From contig JANFOG010000012.1 of assembly GCA_024336345.1 (NCBI GenBank), positions 310,001 to 374,000 on the forward strand: a DNA stretch of 64,000 bases. Direction: 5' to 3'. The position numbers and the translations under genes are program-made. This document shows positions 1-12,843 of the stretch, one piece after another; the first letter of the stretch is position 1; the number at the start of each line of letters is the position of its first letter. Source of the DNA: Mariannaea sp. PMI_226 (lineage: Eukaryota > Ascomycota > Sordariomycetes > Hypocreales > Nectriaceae). Under the pieces are notes generated by a model. The model was given only the letters and a program-made list of their open reading frames with translations. It had not been told where the DNA came from and did no database searches.

Positions 1-1314
1 GATTACCAAGTCCGTACTTGGCCATATTATCGTAGAATTCAGTCTCGGGCTCGGTCCATTGGAGAATTGTCCAGTTGTCGTCCGCTCTCATAAGATAGAA
101 GCAGTATTCTTCACCGTCTCTGAGAGCGAGCCATTGGCGACCCGTAGAGCCGCACTTCTCGCGCGAATCAACGTTCTTGTCGGCAACTAGAACCATGCGG
201 GCGGCCTTCAAAACATCATTTGCTACTTTGACCTTAATATTGTAAGAAATAGAGTCGAAGGCGGCAGTAACGGCTGCCGTGTCGTCGTCAATCAGAAACC
301 AGCCACCATTGAAAAACTTGGCGATTTTGCTCTGATAGGTATCCCACTTGGGTGCTGGTAAGGAGTTATACTCATCATCGTTCTGGCCATGGCCTGTGGC
401 GATACGAAGGGTATTTTCTAGCGTTTCGACGGCCTTTGCAAAGGTGCCAGCGAGAGCACTTGAGATGGAGCCTTGGTCGATTCCACCATTGTCACCCTTT
501 GCACTTGCTAGGCCAGAGAAGAGGCCGCTAAGGAATCCTAGGCCAGCACCTACGCCAGGACCCTATCGCGCGAATTCGACGTTAGCGCTGGAGTAACCAA
601 AGGAGGAAATTGGAAGACGAGGTCTCAAGAGCTTACCAACGCAAGGCCTCCAAAAGCTCCTCCCATTGCGGAGGCAGCGGAAAGCCAGGACAACACATCG
701 CCAGTGTTAGCTTCGGAGCCCTGAAAGTCACTGACCATCTGCCCGATGTTCAGACCAGAGATGAGAGCGCTATCGCTAAGTTTACTGTGAAGCACATTGA
801 ACTTTCCATGCATGCCTTTGACAGCTTGGAAGATCCAGTACGAGTCTTTGCCCAAGGCGTTCGTTCCGTACTTGTCATATTGATCTTCACAGGTCATGCC
901 TCCCAAGGGATCACAATCATCAGCCAACAAGGAACAGCCATCGACACTAGACTTCCCTGAAGCAGTGCCACCTTGGACCAGGGTCTCCATGTGCTTAACC
1001 CATGAGTTTTGGCCATCTATTGAGATCCAGATTGTCAGCTGAATTATTTTGGTCTTATATTCCCGTCGTGGCAGGAGATATATATTTACGTAGGAACTTG
1101 AACGAAACTAACCTGATGAAGAAACGATAGTCAAGTCAAGAGAAATACCTGCCGATGTTTGATCCCAAAGCGCATCGACACCTTCAGGGGTGGTCAGATC
1201 CCAACCCTGACAGAGTGATTGTTTACTGTCCAAGGCATCTCTCTTGGCGATGCTGGGAGTTGGTGAGGCTACAGCTGAAATAGCAAAAATCAGAAAGCCA
1301 GCAGTAGACTTCAT
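1..1314 (-). CDS. Secreted protein of unknown function, 3' end cut by window edge
   Basis: Three exons fit in phase: 1314-1113, 1016-637 and 562 to beyond position 1. Introns are 96 and 74 bp with GT-AG ends. The first ATG opens a typical signal peptide (MKSTAGFLIFAISAVASPTP) followed by a KR dibasic site near residue 25, so the product should be secreted and perhaps Kex2-processed. The mature part contains Cys residues (SLCQGW, DGCSLL, MTCEDQ, REKCGS, EYCFYL), a Gly/Ala-rich hydrophobic stretch encoded around the exon 2-3 junction, and a Trp-rich part near the window edge (WTILQW). I see no catalytic motif of a known enzyme family and do not recognise the family. About 320 residues are visible and the C terminus lies outside the window. 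The reading frame is intact, so the gene looks functional. Confidence 0.75.
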
Positions 1315-4300
1315 TTTTTACTAACAACTTCGAGGGACTCGGAGCTTGAAAAGAATGTTTAGCCAATGTGAAGAGGTTAACGGCTGGCTGGCTAGGAAGG
1401 AAATGAGTAAGATCAGGATGAAGGTGAGACATGAACAGTTCCAGTAACATGAGTTGATTTATATATCTTTTCGTCTTTCAAGCTGCCCACCCCATAGACC
1501 ATGACCACGACTGTCTGTTTACTTCTAATCATAACTGAGTCCAGGTCTGCACATGCTTGGGCTGCTCGTATTTTCCTCCATTGACTTGTAAAAACGAATA
1601 GCATACTAAGGATCTGGCTTGAGATGAGAGGATTCCGCACGGCTTCCAAGGTACAAAGGAGACGTAATCAACAAAGATTCAAGATGCATTTCAGCAAATT
1701 AAGCATCCATTTAAAGTTAAATGCAGCGCTTTTCGACATTATCCAGCCAGTCAGGATCTTAGAATTGCTAGAATTTCACGTTGAAAGGATTATTGCCCCG
1801 GCGCAGATGTTACAGAACGGATTTGATTTTGTTTCAGTGTATCCCTCCATACCAAAGACATAGCCCATTACAGTGTTGCAAGCTTCCTTGTTTAATCTCA
1901 ACTTGATATGGAAATGAGAGTGGCAATGCAATACTCAGCGTAGGTCAACGTCATGAGACGAACCAATGATAACGGGAGAAGAGACATAAGCATGCATACA
2001 GACGTTGAGGAGTGACAAGGCAGAGCGATCCTGAAGGTATCAGCGCTGGTTTTGCCCTACTCCGGTAATGGACAGCGTTCAGGGTATCGGTTAGGTGCCG
2101 AGTGACTAAGCACTGGTGATATGGCCCCGAAATAAGGTAGTACAGTATTGGCTGGAGTTCGGCCATTAAACGAAACTAACAAGCCGCGTGCTGGTCAAGC
2201 TGGCGGCCCAAGCCCTTTGCCATTAACTCAAGCATTTTATCCGAACTTTCAATATTCATCAAGATAGTCTTTCAATAGAACACTCGGCTTACCAGGAGGC
2301 AAGTGGCGACTGGTTTCCTTAGCTTTCCATTTTCACGAGCATCGGCTGTGATGTGGTTGTGTCACAGGTTGCCGCGCGGTATGAATTTAGTAGTCATTTT
2401 TGTTCAACTATCCAAGCAAGGTGCCAGAACAGGAGCAAGAACACGCGACCCGAGCGGAACGAGCAGCTGCGCTAGAAGAGAAAAAGGGACTTTTGCTACA
2501 GGGCTTGGTGATCTGGACTCCACACTTGACGACCAAGAAAGAGAGCACGCGCGTTTGTCCTTTAGAACATCTGTGATGTCAGTGGAAGTCCCCGATTAGG
2601 AGCTCGAGCCCTCAATTGGGAACAGGATTCCGTGTATATACACTTGTGCCAAAAGCGGTAGTATCGTGCGCTGAATCCTAGTGGAGCCCTTCTGAGAAAA
2701 TCCAGTTGCGTAGGTATTGATAGATTGAGATAGCCCTGAGCACCGCAGGCCTGGGGAGGGTTAGCAGCAAGCATTTACTTTTATATGATATCCAGTACCA
2801 TTCGGTCGGCATCACAAGCCTCCTCAGTTCCGGTTATATGAGTGTTACAATATAAATCCATTTTCTACTTGCCAGCTTGGAGTTCAGATTATGGCCGGCG
2901 CTTTATTTTCTGCTTGGTTGTTTGTGCACCGACCGTTGTAAAGCTCATCATGAACTCCTTTTGGTTACCTGACCAGAAGACGCCCCTGAGCAAAACCATC
3001 CTGCCATTCGCCTCTCCTTTACTGAGCACCTAACAAGCGAATCTTTCTTCTCTTCCCGTTTCGAGTCTCCACAACAAAATTGTTTCTTCTTAAACCCATT
3101 ACTCGCTCCGGAGGAACCTTAAGAGTTAGTAGAGATTCTGAAGCAATTTACTCACTTCTAGATAGGACCCTCCATCACGGTTGTATCGTTCATGAGATAC
3201 TGGATCAAGTGATAATTTTCTACCGAATCGCGACGAATCAAATACAATGATTGCGCCTACCTAAGAGCTACTGGCGTATTGCGGTGGTTGACTCAAGAAG
3301 GCGCTCTTCGGATCTGAGAGGACGATCAAATTAAAGAACAGCCTTGTCTTGTTGACAAACTTTCTTTATGCTTTAAACCAACGGCAACCATTTTCCTCGA
3401 TCCAGCATCAAACGACTCAGCAAGACAATCATGTAGACAAACAAAATGTAAGGCTTCATTTTTAGGCCACATTACTCTCGTGCCCTATTAACACCATCTC
3501 CACTGATCGTGGCTATCGTGGCATCATTGGCTACCCTATCAAGATCAACTTTAACGCATCCGTATGCAGCTTTTAGTAACCTAACCAAACTCAACATGTC
3601 AGATGAACCGACCTCCTCAATGAGTATAGAGTCCTCATTCCCTGCATCGCATTATCACGAAATCCGACACAATCACTCCTCTCGTATCGGCGCCCTCATC
3701 CGCCAACGGTGCATGATCAGCTCCCATAGTGGATTAACTTGCGTTTGGAAAAGTGTCGATGAGCGCTTGGAAAGCGACCAGAGAGGGCGTGCCCTGTCAA
3801 TTGCCGGAATGGACCTTTGTTCATTGTGATGTTTTTGGCGATCTACTTAGATTGTTGTTATGGTGATGTTTCAAAAGGGTCGCAAGCGAAGCCGCCGACA
3901 GAGTCCAAACCAAAATATGAATACGTTGGCGTTATTATCTCAAACTTGCTCCGGCTTATTAGCCATCCAACTTGGGGGGGTTGAGTTGGGCTGGGTTGGA
4001 TAGGATATCTATTCCTTCTCGCATATAGTACGCGCCATGCTGCTGTAAGCATCCAGGGTTAAACGTAGTATCTTTTCTAACGCCAGGCAAGACACAGTTT
4101 GGAGAGTTCTGGTACAATAGCTTTGCAACCTGGTACCCGCTTGAGAGGCCCCAGGGCAAACATGCGTATTTATTGTTGGGTCAATATATCGGTCGTCTTC
4201 CGCGGTAACCCTTTATATCCGATGCTTATATGGAGGAAATTCATTTGCTGTTATGCCTTTAATATGTGTTACCCATTACCCATAAACAAATCAGAGAGTT

Positions 4301-4402
4301 TTTGGTCACGTATATTCTCTTGGGTGATATTCAAAGTACTCAGCATAATTGCTCTGAGGGTCCACCGCCTCTCCTCCAAAGTGCCAAACCTCGGTGCCCA
4401 TC
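1315..4402. other. Intergenic stretch without a supportable gene
   Basis: About 3.1 kb. Short ORFs occur on both strands but none has splice partners, a signal peptide or family resemblance. A short open stretch at 2421-2590, rich in Glu, Gln and Ala, may be a coding relic. An 86-residue-class ORF starting at the ATG near 3596 has no recognisable content. I see no RNA gene here. Confidence 0.5.
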
Positions 4403-5379
4403 ATGGCGCCGAACGAATCAAGCCGGCTATGTATAGATACCTCGAGCCTACCAGATATTTCAAAGCCAGAAATGGACTTTCTTGACTCTTCATTCTTTCA
4501 ATCCGATAAGTCTCCTAGACCGCAACTTCCAACGCCTGCTTCGATCATTGAAGCTTATGGAGACGGAGGAGCCCGTGTCGTAAAGATTGAGAATCTGAAC
4601 ATCGCTGTCAAGATTAACCATACCTCTCATCTAAGACTAGAGGAGGCGCAGACAATGCGTGTGATCCGACAAATCTTCCCAAATGGTGAAGTTCCTGTCC
4701 CCGAAGTTTTCGGATTGAGAAGACACCGTAACCAAAACTTCGTCTACATGAGTCTTGTTCACGGAAAAACACTACGAGAAGCGTGGCCGTCACTCACTAA
4801 AGGTGACAAGGAATTGATCGGGAGCGAACTTCGTCAAATCATCGCCTCACTGAGGCTCATTACTCAAGATTGCCCCAATCAGATTGGTAGTTTCGCTTTC
4901 CCTTTGGTCGCAGGGGTATTGCTAACTTCAGCCCAGCATCTGTCAATAATGGAGTAGTGCAAGATAGATTTTTTATACTTGACTATGAAGAAGGCCCTTT
5001 TTTGAATATCAAGCCCTTCAATGATTGGCTATTTGCTGCAGCGACTCGCCAAAGGCCTGGACCTGACGGAATTGCTGGTCTCGACCTTCCCGAAATGTAT
5101 CGAGACTTGATCCCTGATACCGGAAACGTTTATTTTACGCACGGGGATCTCACACTGGGCAATATCATCATCTCATCTGATTCATCGCCGAAGATCTGTG
5201 GCGTCATAGACTGGGAGCAGGCAGGTTGGTACCCCGAATATTGGGAATACTGCAAAATGATGTACGGAGTGGAGCTTTACCATGACTGGCGCGAGGAGGA
5301 CTGGCCTGACAAGATAACCAAACCTTTCGAAGATGCTTTTTTTGCCTTTTCCGAATACTCATTGTGGCGTTGTCCATAG
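4403..5379 (+). CDS. Aminoglycoside phosphotransferase (APH)-like kinase-fold protein
   Basis: Two exons, 4403-4886 and 4937-5379, joined across a 50-bp GT-AG intron, give 308 residues. The splice restores a continuous frame (codon GCA at the junction). The kinase-like fold is shown by an N-lobe lysine in the stretch AVKINHT, by the catalytic loop HGDLTLGN near residue 230, and by the metal-binding VIDWEQAGWYP near residue 253. These correspond to Brenner's motif and the DFG-equivalent of the APH/choline-kinase superfamily (Pfam APH). Fungal genomes carry many such proteins with unknown small-molecule substrates, so drug resistance should not be inferred. The ATG at 4403 is chosen because it is the first in frame and gives the usual family length of about 300 residues. 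The protein ends shortly after the last helix, as in relatives. Confidence 0.88.
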
Positions 5380-6868
5380 CTGACCGATCCAGCAAACATG
5401 GCTCACTCTAGCCTCCTAAACCCCAGCTAGTATATAAACTACATTTGTTACCATTCCAGAGATACTCTACATAGCTACTCAGCTTTAAATACAAGTTGAT
5501 TGCCACAATTTACTTGTGCCTTACCAGACATAATACTCAGTGACACACCTATCAACGCCCAACAATACTGTACTAGACCGTCACAAAAAAAAGGCCTAAC
5601 ACAAAATAAATATAAAATAATAAAGTAATGGCCTTCATAAGTTTATACAATGCAATGAATAATAATTAAATATAAAAAGGTAACACTAGAACTTCAATTA
5701 GTGCCAAAATGGGCGGGCTCCATATTATGTTGCAACCCCGTGACTAGACTTTGGTGCAAAATCGTGTGGTTATTTTCAGACTCAACTTCAACACGGCCCC
5801 GTCTTACCCGTCTGTGCCTCGTTCCACATAGGCACTCACGCTACCGACCTGCTCTGTAAGCGGGGTATTCCTCTACCTTGCCACCAATCTTCGAATCCTT
5901 GTCTAAACACGGCAGTGCCAATGATGTCACTTGATGGAGAACATAAACAGTGAAGCAGTCAGATTTCTCCAATACGGGAATTTGACGTATTCGACATTGT
6001 TTCTCTACTCGTTGCTGTGTACGAGATTCGAGTCAATCTCCCGTCAGGTACTTTTTGGTTTCAGCTACGAGAATGTACTTGTCCAATGTAATACTACGCT
6101 ATTGTGATCATAAGCTACAGTAACTCTCTCAGTCATTGCGCCCTTCGCTTACCAGTTGCTATGATGGGAATATGTGCCGTTTTGTTATACATACACGAGC
6201 GAGGTGGCACAGTACAAGTACCGGGGTGAATGCTTAGATCGGGGAGTTGAATCGAACAATGGTCACGGAATACGGGAGCGGGTCTTAAAAACTAGCCGAG
6301 GGAATCCGAGTTTAGCAGGGGGAAAAAAAGATCGCCTAGCAGCTTTGTCAGTATTTTGGGGGGGGCTGAATGCTGGTCATAGCCCAAAGAGCCAGGAATA
6401 CGAGAGGAACTTAGCCAAATGCAGGCGACGGTCAGGTGAACCCCCAGAAAATACGATATGTGCAGTAATACTAGGACGTACAGAGTAGGATCGCCTGGGA
6501 GAGAATCTGGAACGCGAATAGATCCTCAACTTGCATTTCTTGCACACCATATCGAGTCTATCGCCGAGACCCGGCATCAGGTGCTTTTTTTTTTACAGTG
6601 GCCGAATGGAGCATTCGGATGAACACCGACCTCGTAATGAGATGTCATCGATCCCAGGGCAATGCTGGTACTATGTTTATAGTTATCCATTAGCTTATCC
6701 ACCTGGCTGGTCATTTCGAGTATAAAGAGCATCGTCGACTCTCTCCAATTCCAGTCTCATCACTCAAATCTCAGCACGCTCAAGCATCTCAACAGACATC
6801 TTACCAACAACAGATTACATTCTATCTCTTTTCCCAAACCTTTATTTGATCAACAAAAAATCGCAAAC
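5380..6868. other. Intergenic region upstream of cerato-platanin
   Basis: About 1.5 kb. The first third is A/T-rich with short A runs. No convincing gene is present. The last 150 bases carry a TATA box and a pyrimidine-rich leader typical of a strongly expressed fungal gene. Confidence 0.5.
6721..6727 (+). promoter_or_regulatory. TATA box of the cerato-platanin gene
   Basis: TATAAAG lies 148 bases upstream of the ATG and is followed by a CT-rich leader (CTCTCTCCAATTCC and similar). This layout is common for highly expressed secreted-protein genes in filamentous fungi. No experimental start site is known. Confidence 0.5.
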
Positions 6869-7407
6869 ATGCAGTTGCCCAGCATTCTCTCAATCTTCAC
6901 CCTTGCCACTGCCGTGTCGGCCATCACTGGTTAGTCAACACCTCTCTCTCAGCCATCGGCACCGGAAATCAAACTGACAATTACTTATAATAGTCTCCTA
7001 TGACACTGGCTACGATGACCCTAACCGCTCTCTCACCGCCGTCGCTTGCTCTGACGGTGCCAACGGCCTCATGACCAAGCACCCTAGCTGGAAGAAGCAG
7101 AGCGATATCCCTCGGTTCCCCTACATTGGTGGTGCTGAATCAGTTGCTGGGGTTAGTATACCTCTCGACGCTCCATTTCTAGCTAGAAAGCTGACATGTA
7201 ATCCAGTGGAATTCTCCCAACTGCGGCCTCTGCTACAAGGCCACATACAAGGGCAAGACAATCTACGTCCTTGCCATTGACCATGCCGCCAAGGGCCTCA
7301 ACGTTGGCAAGAAGGCCATGGACGTGCTCACCAACAACCAAGCCACTCAGCTTGGTCGCATCGACACCAGCGTCACCCGTGTCGACAAGAAGTTCTGTGG
7401 ACTGTAA
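6869..7407 (+). CDS. Cerato-platanin family secreted protein
   Basis: Three exons, 6869-6929, 6994-7151 and 7207-7407, give 139 residues, the usual family length. Both introns begin GTTAGT. Residues 1-18 are a signal peptide ending ATAVSA. The mature protein starts with the family hallmark VSYDTGYDD and contains CSDG, the NCGLCYK motif, the VLAID strand and the terminal FCGL, giving the four conserved cysteines that form two disulfides. Cerato-platanins (Sm1, Epl1, SnodProt1) are small expansin-like proteins of the cell wall and culture fluid. They bind chitin oligomers and can be recognised by plants as elicitors. No residue expected for the fold is missing, so the gene looks intact and functional. 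Confidence 0.97.
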
Positions 7408-8081
7408 ACGAACGATGAACGACCGAATTTGACTTACGAAATTATAATGGGATTCTTTGCTGAGAGCAAGAAATAATCAGTATCTTTCAATGTATATCAT
7501 TAAAGCGCCTTTAGATGACCACAGTTAGACAACCATAGCGCAAGGTCATAAATTGATTTTATTAGATGAAACATGGTATCCGATTCTGAAGTTGCCATTT
7601 TTTTTTTTTTTTTGCAAGACGTACGGTCAAGGAAAAGGGTCCAAATACCTAACTTGGTTGACTATAACCAGCTAGATTCTAACACGGCACTGACGCACCC
7701 GGCAACACCCATACTCTACCTTAAATCCAATCGGCGGCGGGTATAAGTGGGCTTTGAGATTGTTAAAGACGCTGATAGCTTCGTCGGAGTCTGGAAAACC
7801 CCACGCAACCGTGGGCGCCCAGGGCGAAATTGGCAAGGAAATGACTGGGAAATGCGGCACGGAATGGAAGATGCACGTCCTATTCGCCTTGGAGTTTTGT
7901 ACTAGTCCCAGAAAAACTAACTCAGGTTATCATGTGCTGGAATGGAGAGACCCACTGGGCGCTTGATCCGGAGCGCCTCAGTTCAGATTATTACAGCATT
8001 TCGACTCCAACTTCCCCTCACATTGGCCACGCCGGCCCTTCCTCTCTGTGTCTTTTCTACAGGTTCCGTCTGTCACTCAGA
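7408..8081. other. Intergenic spacer
   Basis: About 670 bases between two genes on the same strand. A 17-base T run lies near 7598. No gene or RNA seen. Confidence 0.5.
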
Positions 8082-9413
8082 ATGGCGGATCCTCTAAGCA
8101 TAGCCGCTTCACTGGTGGCTGTGGTCACTGCCGCTATTACATCGACTGTGTCGCTCATCGACACAGTCAAGCGTTTCAAAGGTCGCAATAAGACTTTACA
8201 GAGGCTACAAGAGGAGCTCGAAGACCTCAGCAGCGTTTTGAAGGCGCTTAAAGACTCTATTGGTGCTGATATTTCGATACTGGCGCTCCTCGAAAGTCCA
8301 GTCAAGCGATGCGACCAAGTATGCTACGAATTTGAGAAGGCTATGCAAGAGTTCAGTGGCAAGCCAAAGGCGAGCATCCTAGACTGGGCGAAAATGGAGT
8401 TTAGGAGAGACAACATCAACGGATTCCTCGACACGCTTGCAGGATATAAATCCACTATTGCGGTTGGCCTAGGAACTATCAACTTGTGAGTTACATAACT
8501 CTGATGTCTTGGAACAGTTACTGAGCATCCTACTTTAATGCCCAGGCATACATCCAGAGTATCTCACCAAGTCCTCAAGGAGTATGGCGAGATAATCAAA
8601 GACACCGCGTACAATCTGAAAATCCATCTGCAGCGTATCGACGAGGAAATCGAACAGCTTCCGGCCGAGACCCCAGGCAATTCAAATTTCAATATCGACC
8701 TCGAAGACGAAAAGGCGATAACAGAGCAATGTCTTCGGATATGCGAAGACGCCAAAGCACATATAGATTCTTTGAATAACCGTGAACCGTCTCTGCAGTA
8801 CGGGACCTCATCAAGTTCCACTGCAAGTGAAACTCGGCGACAGTTCGAAGCGCAGTTGCTTACGCGCCAAGTTTTGAACGATAATCGAGATAGCTTCGCC
8901 AGAACCATCGGTCATCTTCGAAGCCGCCTGGAGTCCCTTACATTAGACGGATCACCTGGAAGAGATGAGGAGAGAAAAAGATTAATGGAAGACATTAACA
9001 TTTCCAAACAATGCTTGGAGGTGTGTAAGATGGCTTCTGACGAAGCCTCTCAAAAGAAAAGCTACATTGTTGGAGAGGCGATTGCTGAGGGCGAAAGCGA
9101 CCAACTGGTCGTTACCACTCTCGCTGACCTTTTTGATGTCAAAAAAGCATTCTCTAGAGGCGGATCAGCGCAGCTGATTGGCTCAATGACAGATGAGTCA
9201 CTCCAACAATTAACTGCGCAACGATATCAAAGCAAATTTGGAGCTGCTCAGAGCGACAAGGCTTCTTCCATTACTTCACCTTCAACTCTGCAGACTCGGG
9301 AGACGACTCACAGTTGGCTCCTACCCCAATCGAACAGGATGGATCAGATGCTAGATCCTGAAGCTGGAAATTTTAAACCGTCTCCCAATGAGATGAGAAA
9401 GAGGACTGGGTGA
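8082..9413 (+). CDS. HeLo-like / PigL_N domain protein, stand-alone
   Basis: Two exons, 8082-8485 and 8546-9413, give 423 residues. The N terminus (MADPLSIAASLVAVV...) is the signature of the fungal N-terminal domain of STAND proteins, Pfam PigL_N (PF17111), of the HeLo-like group: a hydrophobic first helix followed by helices containing KRFKGRNKTLQRLQEEL. In NLRs this domain is the death-effector module, and the free domain can act as a partner protein. Here no NACHT, NB-ARC, ankyrin or WD40 part follows. Two later stretches, about residues 195-230 and 300-320, repeat the pattern EEK..(I/L)..C(L/E)..C, as is usual in these proteins. The C-terminal 100 residues are polar and look disordered. 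I see no amyloid-type motif at either end. Its role is unknown, but a relation to immune-like or incompatibility functions is plausible. Confidence 0.85.
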
Positions 9414-11620
9414 GGCGACACTAATACGGTGAGGTCTAGTGAATCGAAGTGCATATTCAATAATTCATCCTTAGAACTTGGCACCCAAGCTTGGTGAAAC
9501 GTCAAATAAGCAGACATATTGGACCGGGCCCTTTCCTATACCAGCATCACCATTTTTTCATTTGCACCTAGGTAGATCAGGTTGACTTGATATCTCTAGA
9601 GTGTTCTAACCTAGATTTTAAAAATTCTTAATTGAGAGTTCTAACCTATTTTTTCGATCTGAAGTATTCGGTTTGAATTTGAAATCAAAACATAAATATG
9701 TTCGTACATACAAATCCTGTCCATGTGCTTGGTCAATTAATTTCCCAACAACGGAGCTGGTGAAACCTATGTTGGACAGCTGGTGTGGCTGAATCTAGCC
9801 GTCTTTTTCCAATGCCACGCCATATCCACTGCAGCATAACGGTTAGAACAACATGTATCATTTCTTTTGATTTTCAGTGTCATAGTACCCGAATACCACC
9901 CTAACGACGGCTTAGCCTTGGAACACTACGGGTTACCCGCGCGTAACTTTATACGTGTTATGTTAGCGTGCAATAATAGGATAGTAAGTCAATAGAGCAG
10001 CAAGTAATAACGCAATACCCATGAAACTGATATTTACTTCATGCTTAGGATACTCGACTTCCGTCACTATGAGGAATATGCCGTTAAGGGCTGTTATACA
10101 CCATGGGATTCTCCTACACAGACTGCAAGGCCCCAGCGCTAGACTTTTGATTGCGTTCCTCTTCGATAAGCGACCGGTGTAATGATGGAGTACTGATTTT
10201 GTTTGTCCTGTCTTTGTTGTATGTAAGCTATTGTCGTTACGGTCGTTGAGTGTAAGTGGTATGATACATGTGTCGGAGGTTTAAGAGCAGGGTACGGTAA
10301 ATATTACAACAACAGTGCGGTGGTGGCCGTGGAGTCAATATCGGAAAACCGGAGTTTCTTCACCATGGGGAAGTCAGTGAGTGTGGAATTGTGGTTTGGA
10401 TATGGAATCTAGATGAGTAATCGATCAGTTGGTCAATGTATCGACTAATCGAACATTAATCCACCTGTTGGGAGACTTATCACCTCCACATCAGTGAAGT
10501 TGGCATACATTAGAAGAATGGTGCACTCCATCAGGTTCAAATGCTCTTCTTAGGGAACGAAGCTGCGTATCACGGTCGATTTAATAGCGTACATAGCTAC
10601 CGAGCTGGATATTGACGTCTCAAGCCTATCTTCACACAACCTGGCTGCGGTTCTGTAACCCCCACTCGCCTCGGTATCAAGACGGAGCAGAACGTCGTTG
10701 ATTGGTAGTGATGGTGGAGGCGCATACGAGCACATTATTCACCCTACTGTATAGATAATTTCGTTCGTCCGAATCGACCCATCTATGTCCTAACGGCAAG
10801 CCTGTTGCCATTCGCACCGCTTGGAATCGAGAGGATCCGCATCTACTGGTCTGCGAACGTGATGGCTTTGGTGTACAGGGTCGAGGGGCTGGTTCTTGAA
10901 GGTAAGCTACATTCCGTCGTTGAAGTCCTCGAGAGGTTGAGGATATTTTTTCCTCTGCGTGATCAATAAGAGAGAGGTTGTCAGAACAAGTCAGACAATA
11001 GCAGTGAACAGTCAGTTACGAAGCCGCTGGGGATAATGGCAAGGAAGGTAGAGATCGTAAGGTGTAGGGGCGCATACTCGAAGACATACACAAATGCATG
11101 ATGATAACGGTAGATATCTAACATAATTACTCAAAATCTGACATGTCGGCTCCTCACGTACCCAGGTAGGTAGCTAGTACTCCAACCGAGGAGTTTGTGA
11201 AGGAGGGCAGTTAGGCAGAGTGGGTGATCCCATAGCAATGCATGCCTTGCACCTCAAGTGTAGGTACTGTAGCGAGGGTAACAATGGTTTGCTATTGCAA
11301 GAACGCGACTGCTGGTGCACCGGACAACCGCCGCAGCATCACAATGAGGTTAGGTGGGTAAACTCGGTAACTACCCAAGGTACCTACCTGGATTAAAGGG
11401 ATAAGGGCCAGCTTGTTTGTTGTAATTCTTGTCTTCCTCCCCTTCTTCAATGTGCTTTCGCCACAAGTCTCCTTGCACTCTGCAACAACACAAACACCAT
11501 AACGACAGTAATTTCTTCCATTGAATATCTTTGACCGATTTACACATTCGAACAAGAAAGCCCACTTCTTCGCGCTCTCGAGGTTCCGACCACCCCGTTC
11601 TACACACACGGCACAGCAAC
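9414..11620. other. Gene-free stretch
   Basis: About 2.2 kb with no ORF that has splice partners, family resemblance or a signal peptide. Stop codons are dense in all frames. It leads into the repeat island that starts at 11.6 kb. Confidence 0.5.
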
Positions 11621-11736
11621 GCTTGAATAGCCGCCAAGACATCAATGGCGCCACACCAACATCGCCATATGCTGGGGGAGAGGTCATTTTCACATTCAAA
11701 AAACACAGCATCACGGTGTCTTGGCGGCTATTAAGC
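11621..11736. mobile_element. MITE-like element with about 20-bp terminal inverted repeats
   Basis: The left end reads GCTTGAATAGCCGCCAAGAC. The right end, reverse-complemented, reads GCTTAATAGCCGCCAAGACA, identical apart from one inserted base. The enclosed stretch is only about 75 bases and has no coding capacity, as in miniature inverted-repeat elements. The same end sequence recurs alone at 15163-15185, with matching flanking bases (AGCATCACG) on its 5' side. No clear target-site duplication could be assigned by eye. It could also be a hairpin inside a larger decayed element. Confidence 0.5.
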
Positions 11737-12843
11737 CCACAGGCACCAAAGGTGTCACACCGTTATCGCTACATCCTGGAGAAGAGGTCCTGTAACTTCC
11801 TGAATAAAATTATCACCATTCGGGATCCGGAGCGGCCAAATTCGCTCCACCCCAGGATGTAATCATCACTACAGCAGAAGTTCTATTTCCTCGTCAAGAC
11901 GGAAAAGTAAGAGAATGATCTCAAAGTGTAAAGTCTTCGATCTTCAACTTCCCTTGGCTTCTAAATGCCAGAGCCAACAACCAGGTTTGAGGAGACCTTC
12001 GACTCCTCGGAAACAGGGGCCGTCATTGCAAATGGAAGTAAGTCATGGCTGCGTTGGATATCTTGGGCTTGTGCGTGTACCATACTTTTTATCTTTGTGA
12101 AGCCCAAGAGGTCTTAGTATGAAATGATAGCTGAAACGGGAAAATCTTTTATCATCACCTCTTTGACTTTTCAAATCATTCACTCCTATTTAAACCCATT
12201 TGAGAACGGGCCATAAAAATTTGGTGTGAATGCTCTTTTTTTGTTTCATTTTTGTATTGCCGCTCACCGAAAATGCTTCTTGACTAGCCACTGTGATACA
12301 TCTTTATACAACTTCCATCCGTTGCTGGGTCACATGACTTCGTGGGCGTGTTGGTTGAGTCAGTGCTCCCAGCACAACACCAGGCTCTGGTATTCAACAT
12401 TCGAAATAACTACTTTGACAGCTATATACGTACGTCGCGTGTATTTCAAACACATATCCTACATTAATATTATCTGTCATTATGTCTGAATTTTTTTCTC
12501 CCAAGTTTCTTACCAATGCAAGTAATTCATTTTTAGCCCTCAAAGATGACCAACTTCAACCAGGTAGGTTGTGTGGTCGTGAAGGCACGGTCATTAAATC
12601 GGGCAAAAACACAGTTAAATTAAAAAAAAAAAAATAGGGTTGTGATTTTGCTATGGCAGCAAATGTCGCCAGTGGGAGCATCATTGGTAACAATGCAATA
12701 CATTAAGCAGGCAGACCTCGCGATATAGCACTTAACTTCAATTTGACCTCTCCAGCTGGAGGATATTGCTTCACATTGATATTTGAAGACATTTACGGTA
12801 AGCAAAACACCACAAAACCCATCGTCAAGCCGACTTTTTGATC
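11737..12843. other. Repeat-island spacer
   Basis: No gene seen. The stretch contains a 13-base A run near 12621 and A/T-rich sequence. Its short ORFs have no recognisable content. Confidence 0.4.

Noticed and set aside
2421..2599. Glu/Gln/Ala-rich open stretch
   Set aside because: Too short, no start or splice support; could be a relic but cannot be assigned.
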